From assembly GCF_023278565.1 (NCBI RefSeq), contig NC_064678.1:2852001-2916000 (forward strand): DNA of 64,000 nt, given 5' to 3'. A model generated the notes under the pieces. The model was not told the origin of the DNA and made no database searches. It saw nothing but the letters and a program-made list of their open reading frames with translations. The stretch comes from Colletotrichum lupini. Lineage: Eukaryota; Ascomycota; Sordariomycetes; Glomerellales; Glomerellaceae. A program made the position numbers and the translations under genes. Numbering within the stretch: the first letter of the stretch is position 1; every line of letters starts with the position of its first letter. This document shows, piece after piece, positions 45,594 through 59,113 of the stretch.

Positions 45594-48500
45594 TCATGTA
45601 TGCCCCAGACACACGATTCTGTATATCTGTTATGTAAGTCGGGAACACAAACACAGCACTGTGTATCCTCTTGTACGGACGGAACTTGGTTGGTCGGAAG
45701 GATATGGCGGGAAAACATGCCGGATATTGGCCTGGACAGGCCGGCGGCGACGACAGGAGGCATTATGACTTTTGTAATGACTTGACGATACACTACTTTT
45801 CTTTCACTGTCAATTTTTCAAAAAGATAACAACATTTCAAACAAACCTTCCCTGCATTCGATTCGTGCGTATGCTGCAGATAGAGCTCGTGATCGTCTCC
45901 ATCGGAAAATGTTTCAACACCGTGAATCGCGGATGGGGCGGATGGATAAACAAAGCCGAGAGACGGGACCGAGGTGCGGAGACGGCGAATCAAGAGAGCA
46001 GCTCCGTGGCTCGGCGAGACTGGTTGAACGCGTTCGGTGAGAGAGTAGCGCCCGGCGGGCAGACTGGGAACAACCCAGCTGTGCTTTCGCTGGCTGGGCG
46101 CAGAGGTGGAGTAAACAACGGGACAGCGCGTGGTGGGTGGTAGGTGGCGGGCTGGGATTGAGATGTGAGATCTCGCTGTTCTGCTGCTGCTTTCAGACCA
46201 TGTCCTTGTAGCGAAGCATAACACTGGTGCGGCGTGGTAGGGTCAGCCGACGGGTAGGGCAGTCTGGACTCTGTGGGTGGATAATATGGTCGTGAGACAG
46301 ACGGTGAAAGCCTGTCTGTTACTCGTCCGCAAGACATTGCCGCCGTGGCGGTTATGGCGATGTCGATGTGGACGTGTCTTCACGATGGCCGTGATTTCCA
46401 CGATGGGCGGCACTGCGGCAGCTACCAGCAGCAGGCATCCAGCGGCCCGGGCTTTATGAATCCACTGGCCTAGAAGTGGCAGCGCAGATGAGCTGACGCG
46501 AGCTCAAAGAAGAGCAGAAGCAAGCTGGCGGACGAGTTCGATGGTTTAGGGTTAGAGGGGTTTCCGTAAGCTCATTAAAGCCACGAGGGCCGCTTTCATC
46601 CGAGGCGTTGCGGAAGCAGCTTATCCCACAGCGTAGCCTCATCTCCGGGACATTTCTAGCATCTGGCGGGGGGGGGGGGGGTCAGCGGCGATTCCTAGGG
46701 CAGCACTGGAGGTGGGAAAGCTAGCTCGTGTTGCGATGGTCAATGGAACCAGATTTGCCAGGGAATGAGGAACGTTGGAACTTGGACGGGGATGGGAAGG
46801 GTAATGTGCAGGGGTAGGGGGGAAGGGGGCGGCGAGATTAGAGATCAGGAGCAGACGGTATTTCTTCAGCGTGGGATTTGGAGGAAGAGAAGAGCTTGGT
46901 ACCTGTTGGAACAGATGCATACTCCGTGAGTCCATACAGAAGAATGGAAAGGATGTGGAGGGAGTGAATACCTAGCTGCTCCGTACTGTATTTAGCTGTA
47001 TCCGTACCTTTTGTTGGAGCAACTCAACCTCGATTGCCCGCCGGAATGAGATCGCTGGGAATGCCCGGATGAGGTGCGCACTACAGGCTGGCACGGCTGG
47101 GAAGGAAAGGGCATTGCGTTGGCTGCATCCAGAAATGTTCTTTCCTCAGTGCTGTCTCCGTATGGAGTATTCGTAGTTACCACGTTGTATACGGATATCG
47201 GTAGGTGGTACGGAGTATATGTAGAAAGTGGCGATTGACAAGCTGGCAGTACCCGTATGCTGGGCAGAATGGTTGGACGGATGGGATCCGATGAATATCC
47301 CTCGTGTCCCTCCGTTGTTTGAGAGTGATGCGAGTGTGTTGTTGTTCCATTGAGCATGTCAGCGTGAATCGGCGATGAGAGGCAGCCCCCCGGAGCAATG
47401 GGGGCGACGGGGGCGAAGGGGGGGCAGAAGAAAAGAAGAAGAGAAGCATCCAGTCAGGCATTGTTCCCCCGGGTGCGCGTGTTGCCCCGTGTTGCTCGCT
47501 CCATTGCTTGCGCCTTGAGGTGCCCTGGTGTGCTCCATCATGCATGCCCATGGGCAGAAATGGGTGAATGGGCGAAAATGTTGCAAATGCCAAAAGCTGG
47601 GAATGGCATAGTCAGGGCCTAGACTGTCCGTGGACCGCTTGACTTTACCGGTCGGGACTTGGGAAGAGAGAGGCACCCATGCACCCATGGCCCAAGGTGG
47701 ACAGGGGAGCGGGGATTGGACGAGGGGGGTCCCCAGTCGGAAGCGACGAATTGACTTCCTGGCCGTGGTCCATCGTTGATCGATGCGGGAGACACTCACG
47801 ACATTTCATCTGCGGAAGCACTGAGAAGGTACTTGCGAGAGACTTGCACTGCTCCTTCCCGAGATCTTTCACCTTCCTCGACTGTCTACAACTCACCCAG
47901 GTGCACTTTCCTCCAAAACACTCAATGTATTTCATGCCCGTCTCGCCCAATCCAAACAGCCACCTTACCTTTCCGAGCTACCTCACCTAGGTTCACTTAC
48001 CTAAGGCACCACTTAGACTTGTATCCCGTACAAACAGCTACCGCAGCCAAGCCTCCACTCCCCAAGTTATGTGCTTATGCGCAGACGTACGCAAGCTGGG
48101 CCACCACTTTTCTTCTCCCCATATTCGGGTGCCACGCCTGGGCGATTTGACGATCTCGCGGGGAAACACGCGGAATGAGGTGCTTTTTTGCTTCGAGTCT
48201 GCTGTGCACCATTCCACGGCATTTTTGTACATCAAGCTCTCTGTTCCACTTATCTTGCTTCCGTGTCACCGATAAACGACACGCTCTTCCAGGTTCTTCA
48301 GCAATCACTTGATCCAACAGTCTTAGCCAAGATGAACGATGCTGAATCAACGAGACAGATGACAAAAGAGGCCCTACAATAGATCCCAGTAAACATTTCT
48401 CTCAGCGCAAGAGCCGTGCTCGCCATCTGTAGCCCCAAATAGCAGCCGTGGCGCAGAAATAGTGCCGTGTTGCCCGTTGCCACCCACGTATTCACCACCA

Positions 48501-49929
48501 GCGCTACCAAGACTCAGGAGAAGTGCAAAATCGGCCCATGTTTCCATCAAACTCTCTCCCACCGCCCGCACCAACGACGAGAGTTGCCAGCAGTTGGATG
48601 GCCTAGCAAGCCCGTTATTCCCCAAGCCTCGCCCTTGAGAGACACTACCGAGATAGCGTCTTCCACACGTGTGTGATGTTCCGCGCTAACCTAGGATACC
48701 CAGAATACGGGTAGCTTCTGCGCTTTTGCGGCTCGCCTTCAGCTGTCTCTGCGCGACGGTCTCGTCTCCAACAAGACGCGAGCATGGCAACTGGGTGGCC
48801 TCGGACTGACAGCCAGCTAAGTACCGTAGCACGACACGATAGCTCCCTCGAGGTGCTTTCGTTAGTGGCTCCCCGTGAGGTGGTCTCCCCTATGAAAGTT
48901 GCCCTTCAGCCCTCCCTCGTCCTTCATCATAATCAGTCTCATCGTTACACAGATGACAGACAAGATCCCGTCCTCAGGCCGTTGCAACTTTCCCGTCCAT
49001 CCGCAGAGCTTCTTCCTCTTTGCATCCACGCAGCCGGGCTTGTAAATGTCTCGTTTCGTTTTGGATGCTGTGTGGTGTCTTGGTAATTTCGCGAAGCGCT
49101 TTTCGTCCATCCTCTTCGTGGGCATATCCCGTTGGGTCGCAGCCAAGGAAAGGTACCTTTTTGGTGTCAACCCTGCTGAGAAATACCTACCTTTAGCTTA
49201 CCTTCCTAGCTGGCAGCAAATAGGCAAGGTAGGTATCTCTCCTCTCCGCTCTGTTACGCTAAACCCAGGCGAGGTACCTCGTAAGTACTCCCCCAATTCG
49301 CACCTGCACCTCAGTCTCTGAATACACAATAGGGCACTCCACTGCGACTCCAACGTACTTCGTACCTACCCTGAACCTGATCCTAGCAGCTCGACATCCC
49401 AGCTCCTTCCGCGGCTCCACCTTCAGCGGCCGGTCTTCTTTCTGCTCGCCCTTCTCAGCCCATTCCATTCCACTCAGTCACCCTCCGCTACAACCGACAC
49501 CAAGACAATCCCTCGTCTGTCGGCCAAACTATTCTCTCTTGTGACGAATCTTCCAATCCAATTTTTGTTCTGTCCTCCACGCTCATTTCGACTGTCGGCG
49601 CATTTTGGCTCCCCTCAATCCCACAGCCATTCTCGCCTATCAACCCCCCCGAGTACCGTTTGCAAGTCACCGCAAATCCCTGCTGCTGCCGACGAAAAGC
49701 AAAACGAAACGCATCTTTGGGGAAATTGCGGATACCCAGTCAACCGCCGCGACTTTTCCTCCTGGGCGACCGCGTGCCAAGCAACTCTTCGAGGAAGACT
49801 TGACACCAGCCAAGTCTGTCCCACGACAACACCACCGCAACGCATCGAAAGTAGGATCCCGATAATCACCATAGCAGACGATGAAGGCCGCCCAGACACT
49901 GCCAGACTCCTCGTTATAGTCTGTTCAAA
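45594..49929. other. 4.3 kb gene-free region, leader of kinase gene
   Basis: No gene is supported. A 14-base poly-G run is at 46668-46681. TACCT/AGGTA words cluster at about 47965-48006 and 49152-49285. From about 49300 the + strand is C/T-rich and leads into the histidine kinase; several short upstream ORFs exist there, for example within 49541-49929, and could act as uORFs (inference only). Confidence 0.5.
46668..46681. repeat. Poly-G run of 14
   Basis: An uninterrupted run of 14 G on the + strand between GGC and TCAGCGG. Confidence 0.9.
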
Positions 49930-52900
49930 ATGGGCGTCAGGGTCGCCATTCGAGAACAGCTCGCCTTCCTTGTGGTGATTGCTGTTCTCGTTGCTTTAAT
50001 GATCCTCTCCGTCCCCGTCTGGATCTACGTCAATCAGTTTGTCACCCAGGTCGAAGGGCGCGAACTCGCCCTTACTGCTTCGCTCAAGGCCTCACGCATT
50101 TCTGCCGAGCTCGAACTCGTCCAGACAAGCATCATCACCATTTCTTCCCGAATCCTGATTCAGAATTCCTTGTTCACCTTCTACGATGGAAACACCACAG
50201 ACGGAAATTGGGCTCAAGCCAGAGGCGATCTCAACAGTGCGCTCAGCGTCGGCGGTCTCACGGGTCTATTGCAAGGGAGAATCTATTCGCGGAACATCAC
50301 CGGCAACGGCTATGGTCTACTCAACGTTACTGGAGAAAAGGTTCCTGAAATCGCTTTGCCATATCCTGGCGCCAATGGCTCCAAAAATTTCCTTTCCGAT
50401 ACCGCCGAGGGCTACCCGCCAGCCCTCTACCCGAACATTACCTACGAAGATCTAGGCCGTCAGAATCAGTATAGGAACAATACTCGGGCTTATGCAGCCA
50501 ACGCGTTCGACGGAGTTAGGATTTCCACAAATGGTGGTCTGCTACTTGGCCCTTTGATTCTCAATGAGACGACTGCCCTCATCTCCATAACCGTGCCGAT
50601 TCGCTACAACCAACAGCAGGAATTCATTTTAGGGTACATGACGCTTGTCGCCACGGCGAATTCTCTTATCAACATCCGCAATTCTCGTGAGGGTTTAGGG
50701 GATACTGGACTGGTGCTGCTCGTCGGGCCTACTGAGAAGTCGAACAGGTTCAATTCCAGTAATGCGGTCAGCAACAGTACCTACAAACCACCTACTGACG
50801 CACTCAATAACGTGCCGGTGAACTTTGTCCTTCCACCCAACCCTCTATCTGGGCAGGGTGACCGGCACGATGAGAGAAGCTGGTCAGCGGGTAAGGACGA
50901 CGACCCTTTCCCAATGAAGGATTATCCGGCAGTTCTCGCCTCCTTTAGCAAGCAGATCGCGGCACCGAACAACTCAAGCTCGATGCTTTCTACGAACAAC
51001 GAACAGGGTCTTCCGGTGGCTGTGGGTTTTGCAAGAACCAACACCGCACTCGTTAACTGGACTGTGGTCGTGGAACAAGCCAAGTCAGAGGCCGACGCTC
51101 CTATTGAGACATTGCGGAATATTATTCTGGGATGCGTTTTCGGCACCGCAGGCCTCATCATAATCCTCATCTTTCCTTGCGCGCATCTTAGCGTGATGCC
51201 CATCAGGAGACTCAAGTCGGCGACGGAGAAATCGATCCAGCCACCGGGATATGAGGATGGATATTATTCCGAATTCGACGGCGACGAAACTCCTGGATCG
51301 GGTGGAATTTCATCACGAACACAACGTTCTAAAAAGGATGGCATCATCACCAGTATCTTCAAGCTGGTAGGGTACAAGCCCAAGGAGAAACCCGCCTCAG
51401 AGCACGATCGCGATTCGACCCGACGCATTTTCAAAATCCCCGGCAAGGTCACTGACCGGAAACATTTCATCACCGACGAATTGACCGAGCTGACGGAGAC
51501 CTTTAACGATATGAGTGACGAGCTGGTCAAACAGTACCTTTCCCTGGATCAAAAAGTCTTGGAACGGACCCGTGAACTTGAAATCAGCAAGAAAGCTGCC
51601 GAAGCCGCCAACGAAAGCAAGACGCTCTTCATCGCAAACATTTCACACGAACTGAAGACACCCCTTAATGGTATCCTTGGCATGTGTGCCGTGTGTATGG
51701 AGGAGAGCGATATTCTCAGGATAAAGCAGTCGCTCAAGACACTTTACAAGTCAGGTAAATGCGATCTGGCTTGCTCGTCGCTCTGTACCTTGCTAACCAC
51801 TTTTAGGCGACTTGCTACTCCATTTACTCGAGGATCTCCTCAGCTTTTCCAAGAACCAGATTGGGCAACAACTGAATCTGGAAGAGAAGGAATTCCGCCT
51901 TGCCGACATTAGATCTCAAATCTTGACCATCTTTGACAAACAAGTCAAAGAAGGCCGAATTACCTTGACTGTTAACTTCCTCGGCTCTGAAGCGATCGAA
52001 CTGAGCAGTAGCCCGGAAAGAACCAGCACCGACAACAGACTACCGGCTCTTGGACCGCATGGAACCGGTAGACTGAAGGATATGTGTCTATGGGGTGACC
52101 AGCATCGCATTCTCCAGGTCATCATCAACCTAGTCAGCAACAGTGTCAAGTTTACGCCAGCAGGCGGCCGGGTTGATGTCCGCATCAAGTGTATCGGCGA
52201 GGTGGAAACTCCACCAGCAAATGATGGCAGTCGGTCGTCATCGTTCTCGAGGGAATCTAGACGACAGGGCAGAGGCCGACACAGAACGAACAACAGCTCG
52301 AATCCATCTGTGAGCTCTAGGGGAGGCTCGACTTCTGAACCCGTCAAGGGCACTGCTTTAAGCATTAACCCGATGGAGCCCAAGTCAACACCTCACATTC
52401 AGGTTCGGGAGCGATCTCCTACGCCGCCACCACCTGGTGCAAAGGCCTTTATATTCGAGTTCGAAGTGGAAGACACTGGCCCGGGTATTGCTGAACACAT
52501 GCAGCAGAAGGTCTTTGAACCCTTTGTTCAAGGCGACCTAGGGTTGAGCAAGAAGTTTGGCGGAACAGGCCTGGGATTGAGTATCTGCCACCAACTTGCA
52601 AGTCTGATGGGTGGATCTATTTCGCTGAAAAGCACTGTCGGGGTTGGCACGACGTTCACTATGCAAATTCCCTTGAAATATGTCAAGGACAGGTATGTCT
52701 AGATGATTGTGAAGCAATGCGGCTCATGTACTGACGAGATCTTACAGGGCCTCCAGCACCGCTTCTAGCAGCATCAAGTCTCGGCCTCCAAGTGTCGATG
52801 CCATCGAAGGCATCGACAGTGTTCAAAACGCGAAGCGCAACTCCGGCGGGGCCCCCGTCAGCCCACCTATCAAGCCAGCCGGAGAAACAACTGCAAAGAA

Positions 52901-53621
52901 CCTACTTGATCAACAACCAAGACTAGTCGGCCTCAGCCAGCCTTTCTTCGCGTCGAACCCAGCGCCTAAAGCCAAGCGGAACACAAAACAGCAGCAAATG
53001 GCAGCCATCGATCGGGCAATGGCTACGAAGGCCAATAAGGAAGGAAAGCTACGGGTGCTCGTTGCGGACGACAATTCGACAAATATTGAGGTTGTCAGCA
53101 AAATGTTGAAGCTTGAGGACGTCTACGATGTCACCATCGCCAAGGACGGCCAGGAAGCGTACGACCTAGTCAAGGCGAATATGGATAAAAATCAAGGATT
53201 CGACGTAATCTTTATGGACATTCAGATGCCCAATCTCGATGGCCTGCAATCGACAAAACTCATCCGCAAGATGGGTTACAAAGCTCCCATCGTGGCATTG
53301 ACCGCCTTCTCAGAAGAAAGCAACGTCAAAGAATGCATGGAGAGTGGCATGGACGAGTTCCTGAGTAAGCCCATTAGACGGCCTGCGCTGAAGCAGGTCC
53401 TCAAGAAGTTTGCGACGATTCCGGAAGAGCCCGAAACAGCGAGCTTGTCAAGGAAAACGACACCAGAGAAACCTACGACGGCAAAGCCAGCAGCTGCTAA
53501 CGGCAGTGGGCCAGCAGTTGCGCCGGAGATGAAGGAGAAAGGGGATGCAATCCACCCGGTTGGGAATGGAGCCGCGGCTGCGCCCTCATCCGAACAACCC
53601 CTATCGGAGAAGGGGATATAA
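49930..53621 (+). CDS. sln1: Sln1-type (group VI) hybrid histidine kinase osmosensor
   Basis: Three exons, 49930-51754, 51807-52692 and 52748-53621, give 1194 residues. The order is: a membrane anchor near 13-33 ([20 protein letters not shown]); an extracellular region of about 360 residues with many N-x-S/T sites; a second membrane segment near 398-417 ([18 protein letters not shown]); a HAMP-like linker; and the HisKA H-box [16 protein letters not shown] with phospho-acceptor His573. The HATPase follows with N-box [15 protein letters not shown] (N about 716), G1 EDTGPGI and G2 [10 protein letters not shown] near 860, then a receiver, [20 protein letters not shown], with phospho-acceptor Asp1061 in FMDIQMP and the Lys motif FLSKPIRRP. 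This is the architecture of yeast Sln1 and Aspergillus TcsB, which signal through a Ypd1-type phosphotransfer protein to the HOG pathway. All key residues are present. The loop inserted between the N and G1 boxes is long and Ser-rich. Both introns are small (52 and 55 bp). Confidence 0.95.
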
Positions 53622-54790
53622 TTGACGTTTAATGACTTTTCAGCAGCAGGCAGAGAAATACTCGGTTTTGAGACGCCTGACAGCACATGTTCGCATAGGA
53701 TTCCCCCTTTTCCCTTCGTTTGGAAGCGACATACAAAAGTTGGCGTCAGGGCGTTGGTTTTTGTTTTTGATCTTTTCACATTCCCTTTTGTGTACGTATT
53801 CGTAATGACCCTGCTCGGTCTTCGAGGCACCGAAGTAGGGCTGCTCAGGCTAGGCTTGGGCATGTGTCAACATTCTCTTTTGGGAACGAAAACGGGTTGG
53901 GTTGGTACACTGTGACCAGGTAGTAGGGGTTTGGTCCCCTGAAGAAAGGGAGCGGGCATACATTCGTTGCTAGCAAGCATAGCGATACATCAGAGAGAGG
54001 AGGCAGCGACCCATACGGAGGGGTTTTTTTTTTTAATTTCTTTTCAACTTGTCATATGGGCGGCGTTCCGGGCGTACACGAAGATATCCGGACACGCATA
54101 GGGCTTCCCCCCCCCCCAAAACACCAAGAACGGGGCATGGAACTCTGGGGAAGACAGGAAGGGTTGGCGAGCTAAACACGCACGCGGGTGAAAGAAGACA
54201 CGACGGAAAAGACACCAAGAGCAGAGCAGCGCAGCACAGAGAAGAGGAGAGAGAAAGAGAAACTCGGAGCGAGAAGAGGGACAGAGTTGTTGGACATGGG
54301 TACATTTTCATGTCGAGTAATGCCGATGACTATCTTGCTTTATCGATTAGTCTTCTAGTATCACAAAGTCGTTGTAACATCCTCTGATTATCTGTTACTC
54401 AAGTTGCGGTGATTGCATCTTCATGCGGACGTCAATATTTGATGTGAATCTATAATGCAACATGAATAACAACCTTCGATACTGGGAGACACTGGTGCCA
54501 GGCATGAGAAACCTGCTCAATCGGATCTGATTAGCCTTGCCCATAGAGACATTTACAGTCACACGAGATTGATGTGGTTGTGCTCATGAACATTGCATTG
54601 GTTCTATGTATCTCCATCTACCGAGAGACTGTACCAATCATCAATCACGAAGCAAGAGAGAAATGTATCAACCGTTCCTTCCATCGAAAACCTTGTCGTC
54701 TGCCGTGACAGCGACGAAATGCCGTGACCTCAACGCCAAATAGAGAATCACCATACCAATCCCTTTGCAATTGCGTTTCCAAGGACACAT
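53622..54790. other. Tail-to-tail intergenic region
   Basis: Shared 3' flank of the kinase (+) and the zinc-knuckle gene (-). An 11-base poly-C run is at 54107-54117 and a T run at about 54025-54034. The A/G-rich + strand at 54180-54290 gives short ORFs without features. No gene seen. Confidence 0.6.
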
Positions 54791-56527
54791 CTACCAACCG
54801 CTAGCGCCAGTGTCCTCGGTAGAGCCACCGCCGGTCCCCCAAGCGTCACCAGTATCGGTCTGGGCGGGGGCGTTGTTGGAGGCGCCGAAGTCATCAATGT
54901 CCTCCTTGGGAGGGTTGGGGCACTTGAAACTCTTGTGGCCCATCTCGCCGCAGTTGTTGCACTTGATGCGGGTGACTGTTAAGGAACATTGTGTCAGGGT
55001 CATGCAGTCAACGAGGCTAGTTGGGCAACTTACTGTCAACGGGCTTCTCGCAATCCTTGGAGAGATGACCCTCCTCATCGCAGTTGCGGCACTTGATCTT
55101 GCGAGGCTCAGGACACTCCCGGGAGACGTGGCCCTCCTGGCCGCAGTTGTGGCATGCACGACCACCGCCACCACCCTGAGGGCAGTCTCGAGAGAAGTGG
55201 CCCACTGTAGATGATTAGCTTTTGTCTCTGAAGGAAGCTGGATGAAGGAAGCCTTCTTACTCTCGTGGCACTTGTTGCACTCCACGTCATCGCCAGCCTT
55301 GCGAGGCTCAGTGCAATCGGAGACCTTGTGACCAGACTGGCTATGCAATATGTCAGTCATTTCGCATCAAGAACGGCAGCGAACTTGGCTGCTTACCCGC
55401 AGTTCTTGCAAGCGAACTTGTCAATGCGAGGAGTAGGACCTAGATCAGTTGGTCAGTGATGCAAACCATCGGGTGAAGCAGGCAGACTGACAATCGCGAA
55501 CACGATGACCCTCTTCGCCGCAGTTGTAGCAGGCGATGGTCACGCGGGCCTTCTCCATGGGTTCTTGAGGGCACTCCTTGGAGTTGTGGCCAAGCTCGTT
55601 ACAGTTGTTGCACTTCTGCATAAGACGGGAAACGGGCTCTCCAGCATCTTCAAGGCGGGCCAGGTTCTCCTCGGGGGAGGCAGGCCAGTTAGCCTTCTCG
55701 CGCTGGCGGTCAGGCTGCGCAGAAAAGCGGTACTGGACAGTGTACTTCTTGTCCAAGTTACCCTGGAGATCCATATTGGTGTGGGTGGGAGCCAAGACAC
55801 GCTCGGTGGCGATGAGGTAGATGTTCATCTCCTGGGCGCGGAAAGCATTCTCCAGCTCGACATATCCCATCTCAGGGTAGTGCTTGAGGTACTTCTGGAT
55901 GGACTCCTTGGCTTCAACGCCGTCGCGCTCCTGGATAGCCTCGTGGATCTCCTCCCAGGCCTTGTCAGCATCGACATCCGCAACATTCGTGAAGTCGATC
56001 TTGCGACGGCTCTTGCAATCAACGGTCGCGTGGCCTGATAAAGTAACTATTAGTCCCAAGTCTCGATATTGCAAGATAGTGAACAACATACCCTCCTCAC
56101 AACAGTTGCGGCAAAGATCAGGACCCTTGTTGGGGCACTCCTTGCGCATGTGACCCTCCTCGCCGCAGGTGCGACAGGTCATGGCAGGAGCGGAGGGACA
56201 ATCGCGGCGAGTGTGGCCCTGCTCACCGCAGGCGTTGCAAGTGCCATCGAAAGCCTTGCGAGGCTCGGTGCAATCAGCCTTGCTGTGACTACATCATCAT
56301 GTGTGTCAGCGTGCGGAACTTCTGGTGTCGGTCAAATATGGAGCAATCACTCACCCAGTCTGGCCGCAGTTGAAGCAGGCACGGTCGCCTCCATCGCCGC
56401 CGTCACCGCCATCACCGCCATCACCGCCCTTGGGGTTGCTCCAGGGGTCATCGTTGGGGATGCCATTGCCAGCGGAGGTATTGCCAGTGCCCCAAGCATC
56501 GTCAGTGGTGCCCCAAGGATCAGACAT
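54791..56527 (-). CDS. CNBP/Gis2-like protein with eleven CCHC zinc knuckles
   Basis: Seven exons, 56527-56355, 56288-56092, 56034-55492, 55439-55397, 55340-55261, 55204-55034 and 54975-54791, encode 463 residues; several introns split zinc knuckles. After a W/G/D-rich head (MSDPWGTTDDAWGTGN, GGDGGDGG repeats) four knuckles follow: CFNCGQTGHSKADC, CNACGEQGHTRRDC, CRTCGEEGHMRKEC, CRNCCEEGHATVDC. A folded-looking linker of about 130 residues (WEEIHEAIQERDGVEAKESI onward) separates them from seven more, from CNNCNELGHNSKEC to CNNCGEMGHKSFKC. The tail repeats the D-A-W-G-T-G style of the head. Gis2 and CNBP proteins bind RNA or single-stranded DNA and act in translation control and stress granules; that role here is inferred. 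The 5' leader may hold an intron, since GTAAGT in - sense occurs near 57040. Confidence 0.9.
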
Positions 56528-59113
56528 CTTGTTGTAATCGCTCGAGAAAGAATTGCTGATTTGCTGAATCCTGAAGAGAATTGATTGACAGAGTCTGGAC
56601 TGGTCCAACAAGTCAATCAAAAGAGACACTTCTAGACGAAGCGCAGGGAGAGTGGAAAAAGAAGGGAACAGGCAGGATTGTAGAGTAATGTAAAGCAATA
56701 ATCTGAATTTTTCAGAAGAAAAAAAAAGAAGTGTTGACATGAGTGGAAACCCCTCCAGAGAAAACGTGACAGTATGGAAGGAGAAGGAAGGAACAGCTGA
56801 GCGACTAGGCAACAAGCAGAAGGAGCGCGAGGCCCATACTGCCTTTTCTGGAAAAGTGATTCTCAGAATTGCCGTAGGCCGAAACCGCGAGAATTGACCG
56901 ATGTAGAGCCTCGCTGTCTGAAGCTGCTCGGACAGCCAAAACTTGCCAGGAAGTCGGCATGGATCCAAATCGCGAATATTTGCTCGGACAGAGAAACAGC
57001 AAGATGAATCCAACATCGAAAAGAGATGGAACTTGACTTACGATATGTATCTCAGTGATTGATCTTGATCTTCATGCGTACTGTAAAGCGGAAATGAAGT
57101 GGTTGTGTTGAAAGCTGATCGTAGTTGAATGAAGCCAACTCTGGTGGTGAGATGGCGAAACGAAAAAGAGAAGAAGAGAAAAGGAACAGGTTTGTGGAAA
57201 AAGATTCAGGTTTAGCTCATGGAGAGGAAGCCATGATCTCCGCTTATGTCGTCGAGACCACCAATCCTATGCTCTCACGATGCGGGTTTCTTGTAGTCGT
57301 GAATGCCCGTAGCTGAGTTGAACTCACTTGAGGGCACCTACACAATAGACTGGCCACTATTCTAGCCTGAGCATGAGGCATCACCTGACTTGCAGCACAA
57401 CTACTTATTTGAAAGGAGCCGGAAAACTTTGAGGTATACTTCAATCGAAAGGATTCTTTCGACCATGTTGTAAAGCCACCCTTCAATAGCAAGTGAGGCG
57501 CTCTTTGCGAGAAGTCCAGGCACCAATTTCTATGTCAAACTCTTTTCAAGACTTCGATCGCTTTCTTCTAGGCTTAAGAGCTATGGTTCTGGGCCCGTTG
57601 CCCTCAATACGAAGATACCATGGCCCGAAATGCTCAGATCAATGTAGGTATCAATATGTAGAAGCCTGAAAGCTTATCTTTAAGTAGGTCTTGGGCTCGA
57701 TTATTAGCCTGATCTAAGCAAGACGGAAATAGCGTACCTGAGAATCATTTGCTTTACAGTTCGGTTGAACCAATTGCCTGAACCGTGTGCTGATCACCGT
57801 CTAAATATTGATCACCCGTACTGTTGTCACTGCCTTACCTCAGTACGCTGACTTGTAGTAGCTGAGTCAAGCTCTCTCTTATGAGATGGGAAGACCGGGT
57901 CAGAGTTTTGCGAGATGACCTGGGGTGCTCTACGAGAGACTTGAAAATGCTACAGCCTAGAGTGATCGTCAACCTATCTCGTTGTGAAAAGATAGTGGCC
58001 TGGTTTGCGACTACTTAATCATAGCCTAGCACGGGTCACCATAAGCACGGAAAGAATCATCATTGGAACATTTCCTAGAGAAATCATTCAATTGTCAGCT
58101 TGTTGAACTTTGCTATACACGTTCCACCGTCGTAGATACTGCGGGGAGTCATGTTTAAGATTGGCGCTACCTCGTAAATGTTTGTTACGACTCGGTCTAG
58201 GATGCGACCCGAGGTCTAGTGTGTTGGTTGGACTGAGACCACCGGTCGAAGATGCGCGAGGCATCAGTTGATGCCACTATATGGATTTAAAGCGGTAGTA
58301 GTGTTCTGATCGACCTTAAGGCTTACCCCAAGATGCCGAGTGCAACGCAAGATAGCTTCATGACACCTTGATGGGAGGAGCGTCATTGAAGAATTAGTAA
58401 GCTGGCCAGGTCCTCGCAAATTCGGGGCAATCGGAGCAGCGAGAATATGAAACATCCCTGAAGGGCCCGCATTATAGCAGGGGCAATGGTGGAAGGTTGT
58501 GTTGGAGGGGCAGCTGGAGGGGTAATTTAGCGCACAGCACCCGCAGCTTCGCTTCCAGTTCCTCGACACGGGTGACGTTGAGATTCCTCGTCTATCTTAC
58601 CGCACTCCGTACCTCGATGTCTTTTTTATTTATTTATTTGGGGGTTATATTTAGTATTATTCTCCCAATTGGTCCCTTTGAGACTGAGCAAAAAGAAAAT
58701 CAGGACATTGGCTTACAAGCGTCTCATTCTGCTTATCGAAGCAACAAGCTCGGGATAGCTCGATCCCGCCCGTCATAGCTCCAGGATCAGGCAGCGTGAA
58801 ACCACGACAGCTGTGTCTGTACCGGACCGGTACCCCCGCCAACAGCTGAGCGTGGAATGGGACCATTGGCTACATGGCTCGCCGGTGACACAACTCGCCG
58901 GTCATGGACTCGGATGGCGGGGTTGATACCGGCTGCCCCGCTTCCATGAGCTTGACCACTGGAGATGGGCGATTCAACAACTGCTGCAGTATCTGTAACC
59001 ACGAGAGGAATAGGTTGGGCCCCACGGTGGCCTTTTGACATGGGCCATGGGCATGGAGCTCCAATGGACCTTCTTTTTTGAACACGAGATGGTCGGACGA
59101 GGGGGACTGACTA
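56528..59113. other. Intergenic region between zinc-knuckle gene and transposon remnant
   Basis: The first 500 bases are the leader of the leftward zinc-knuckle gene. From 57.1 to 59.1 kb only short ORFs occur, and no gene, RNA or repeat is recognised. The part from about 58500 presumably contained the original upstream control region of the aldo-keto reductase before the transposon inserted (inference). Confidence 0.45.
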
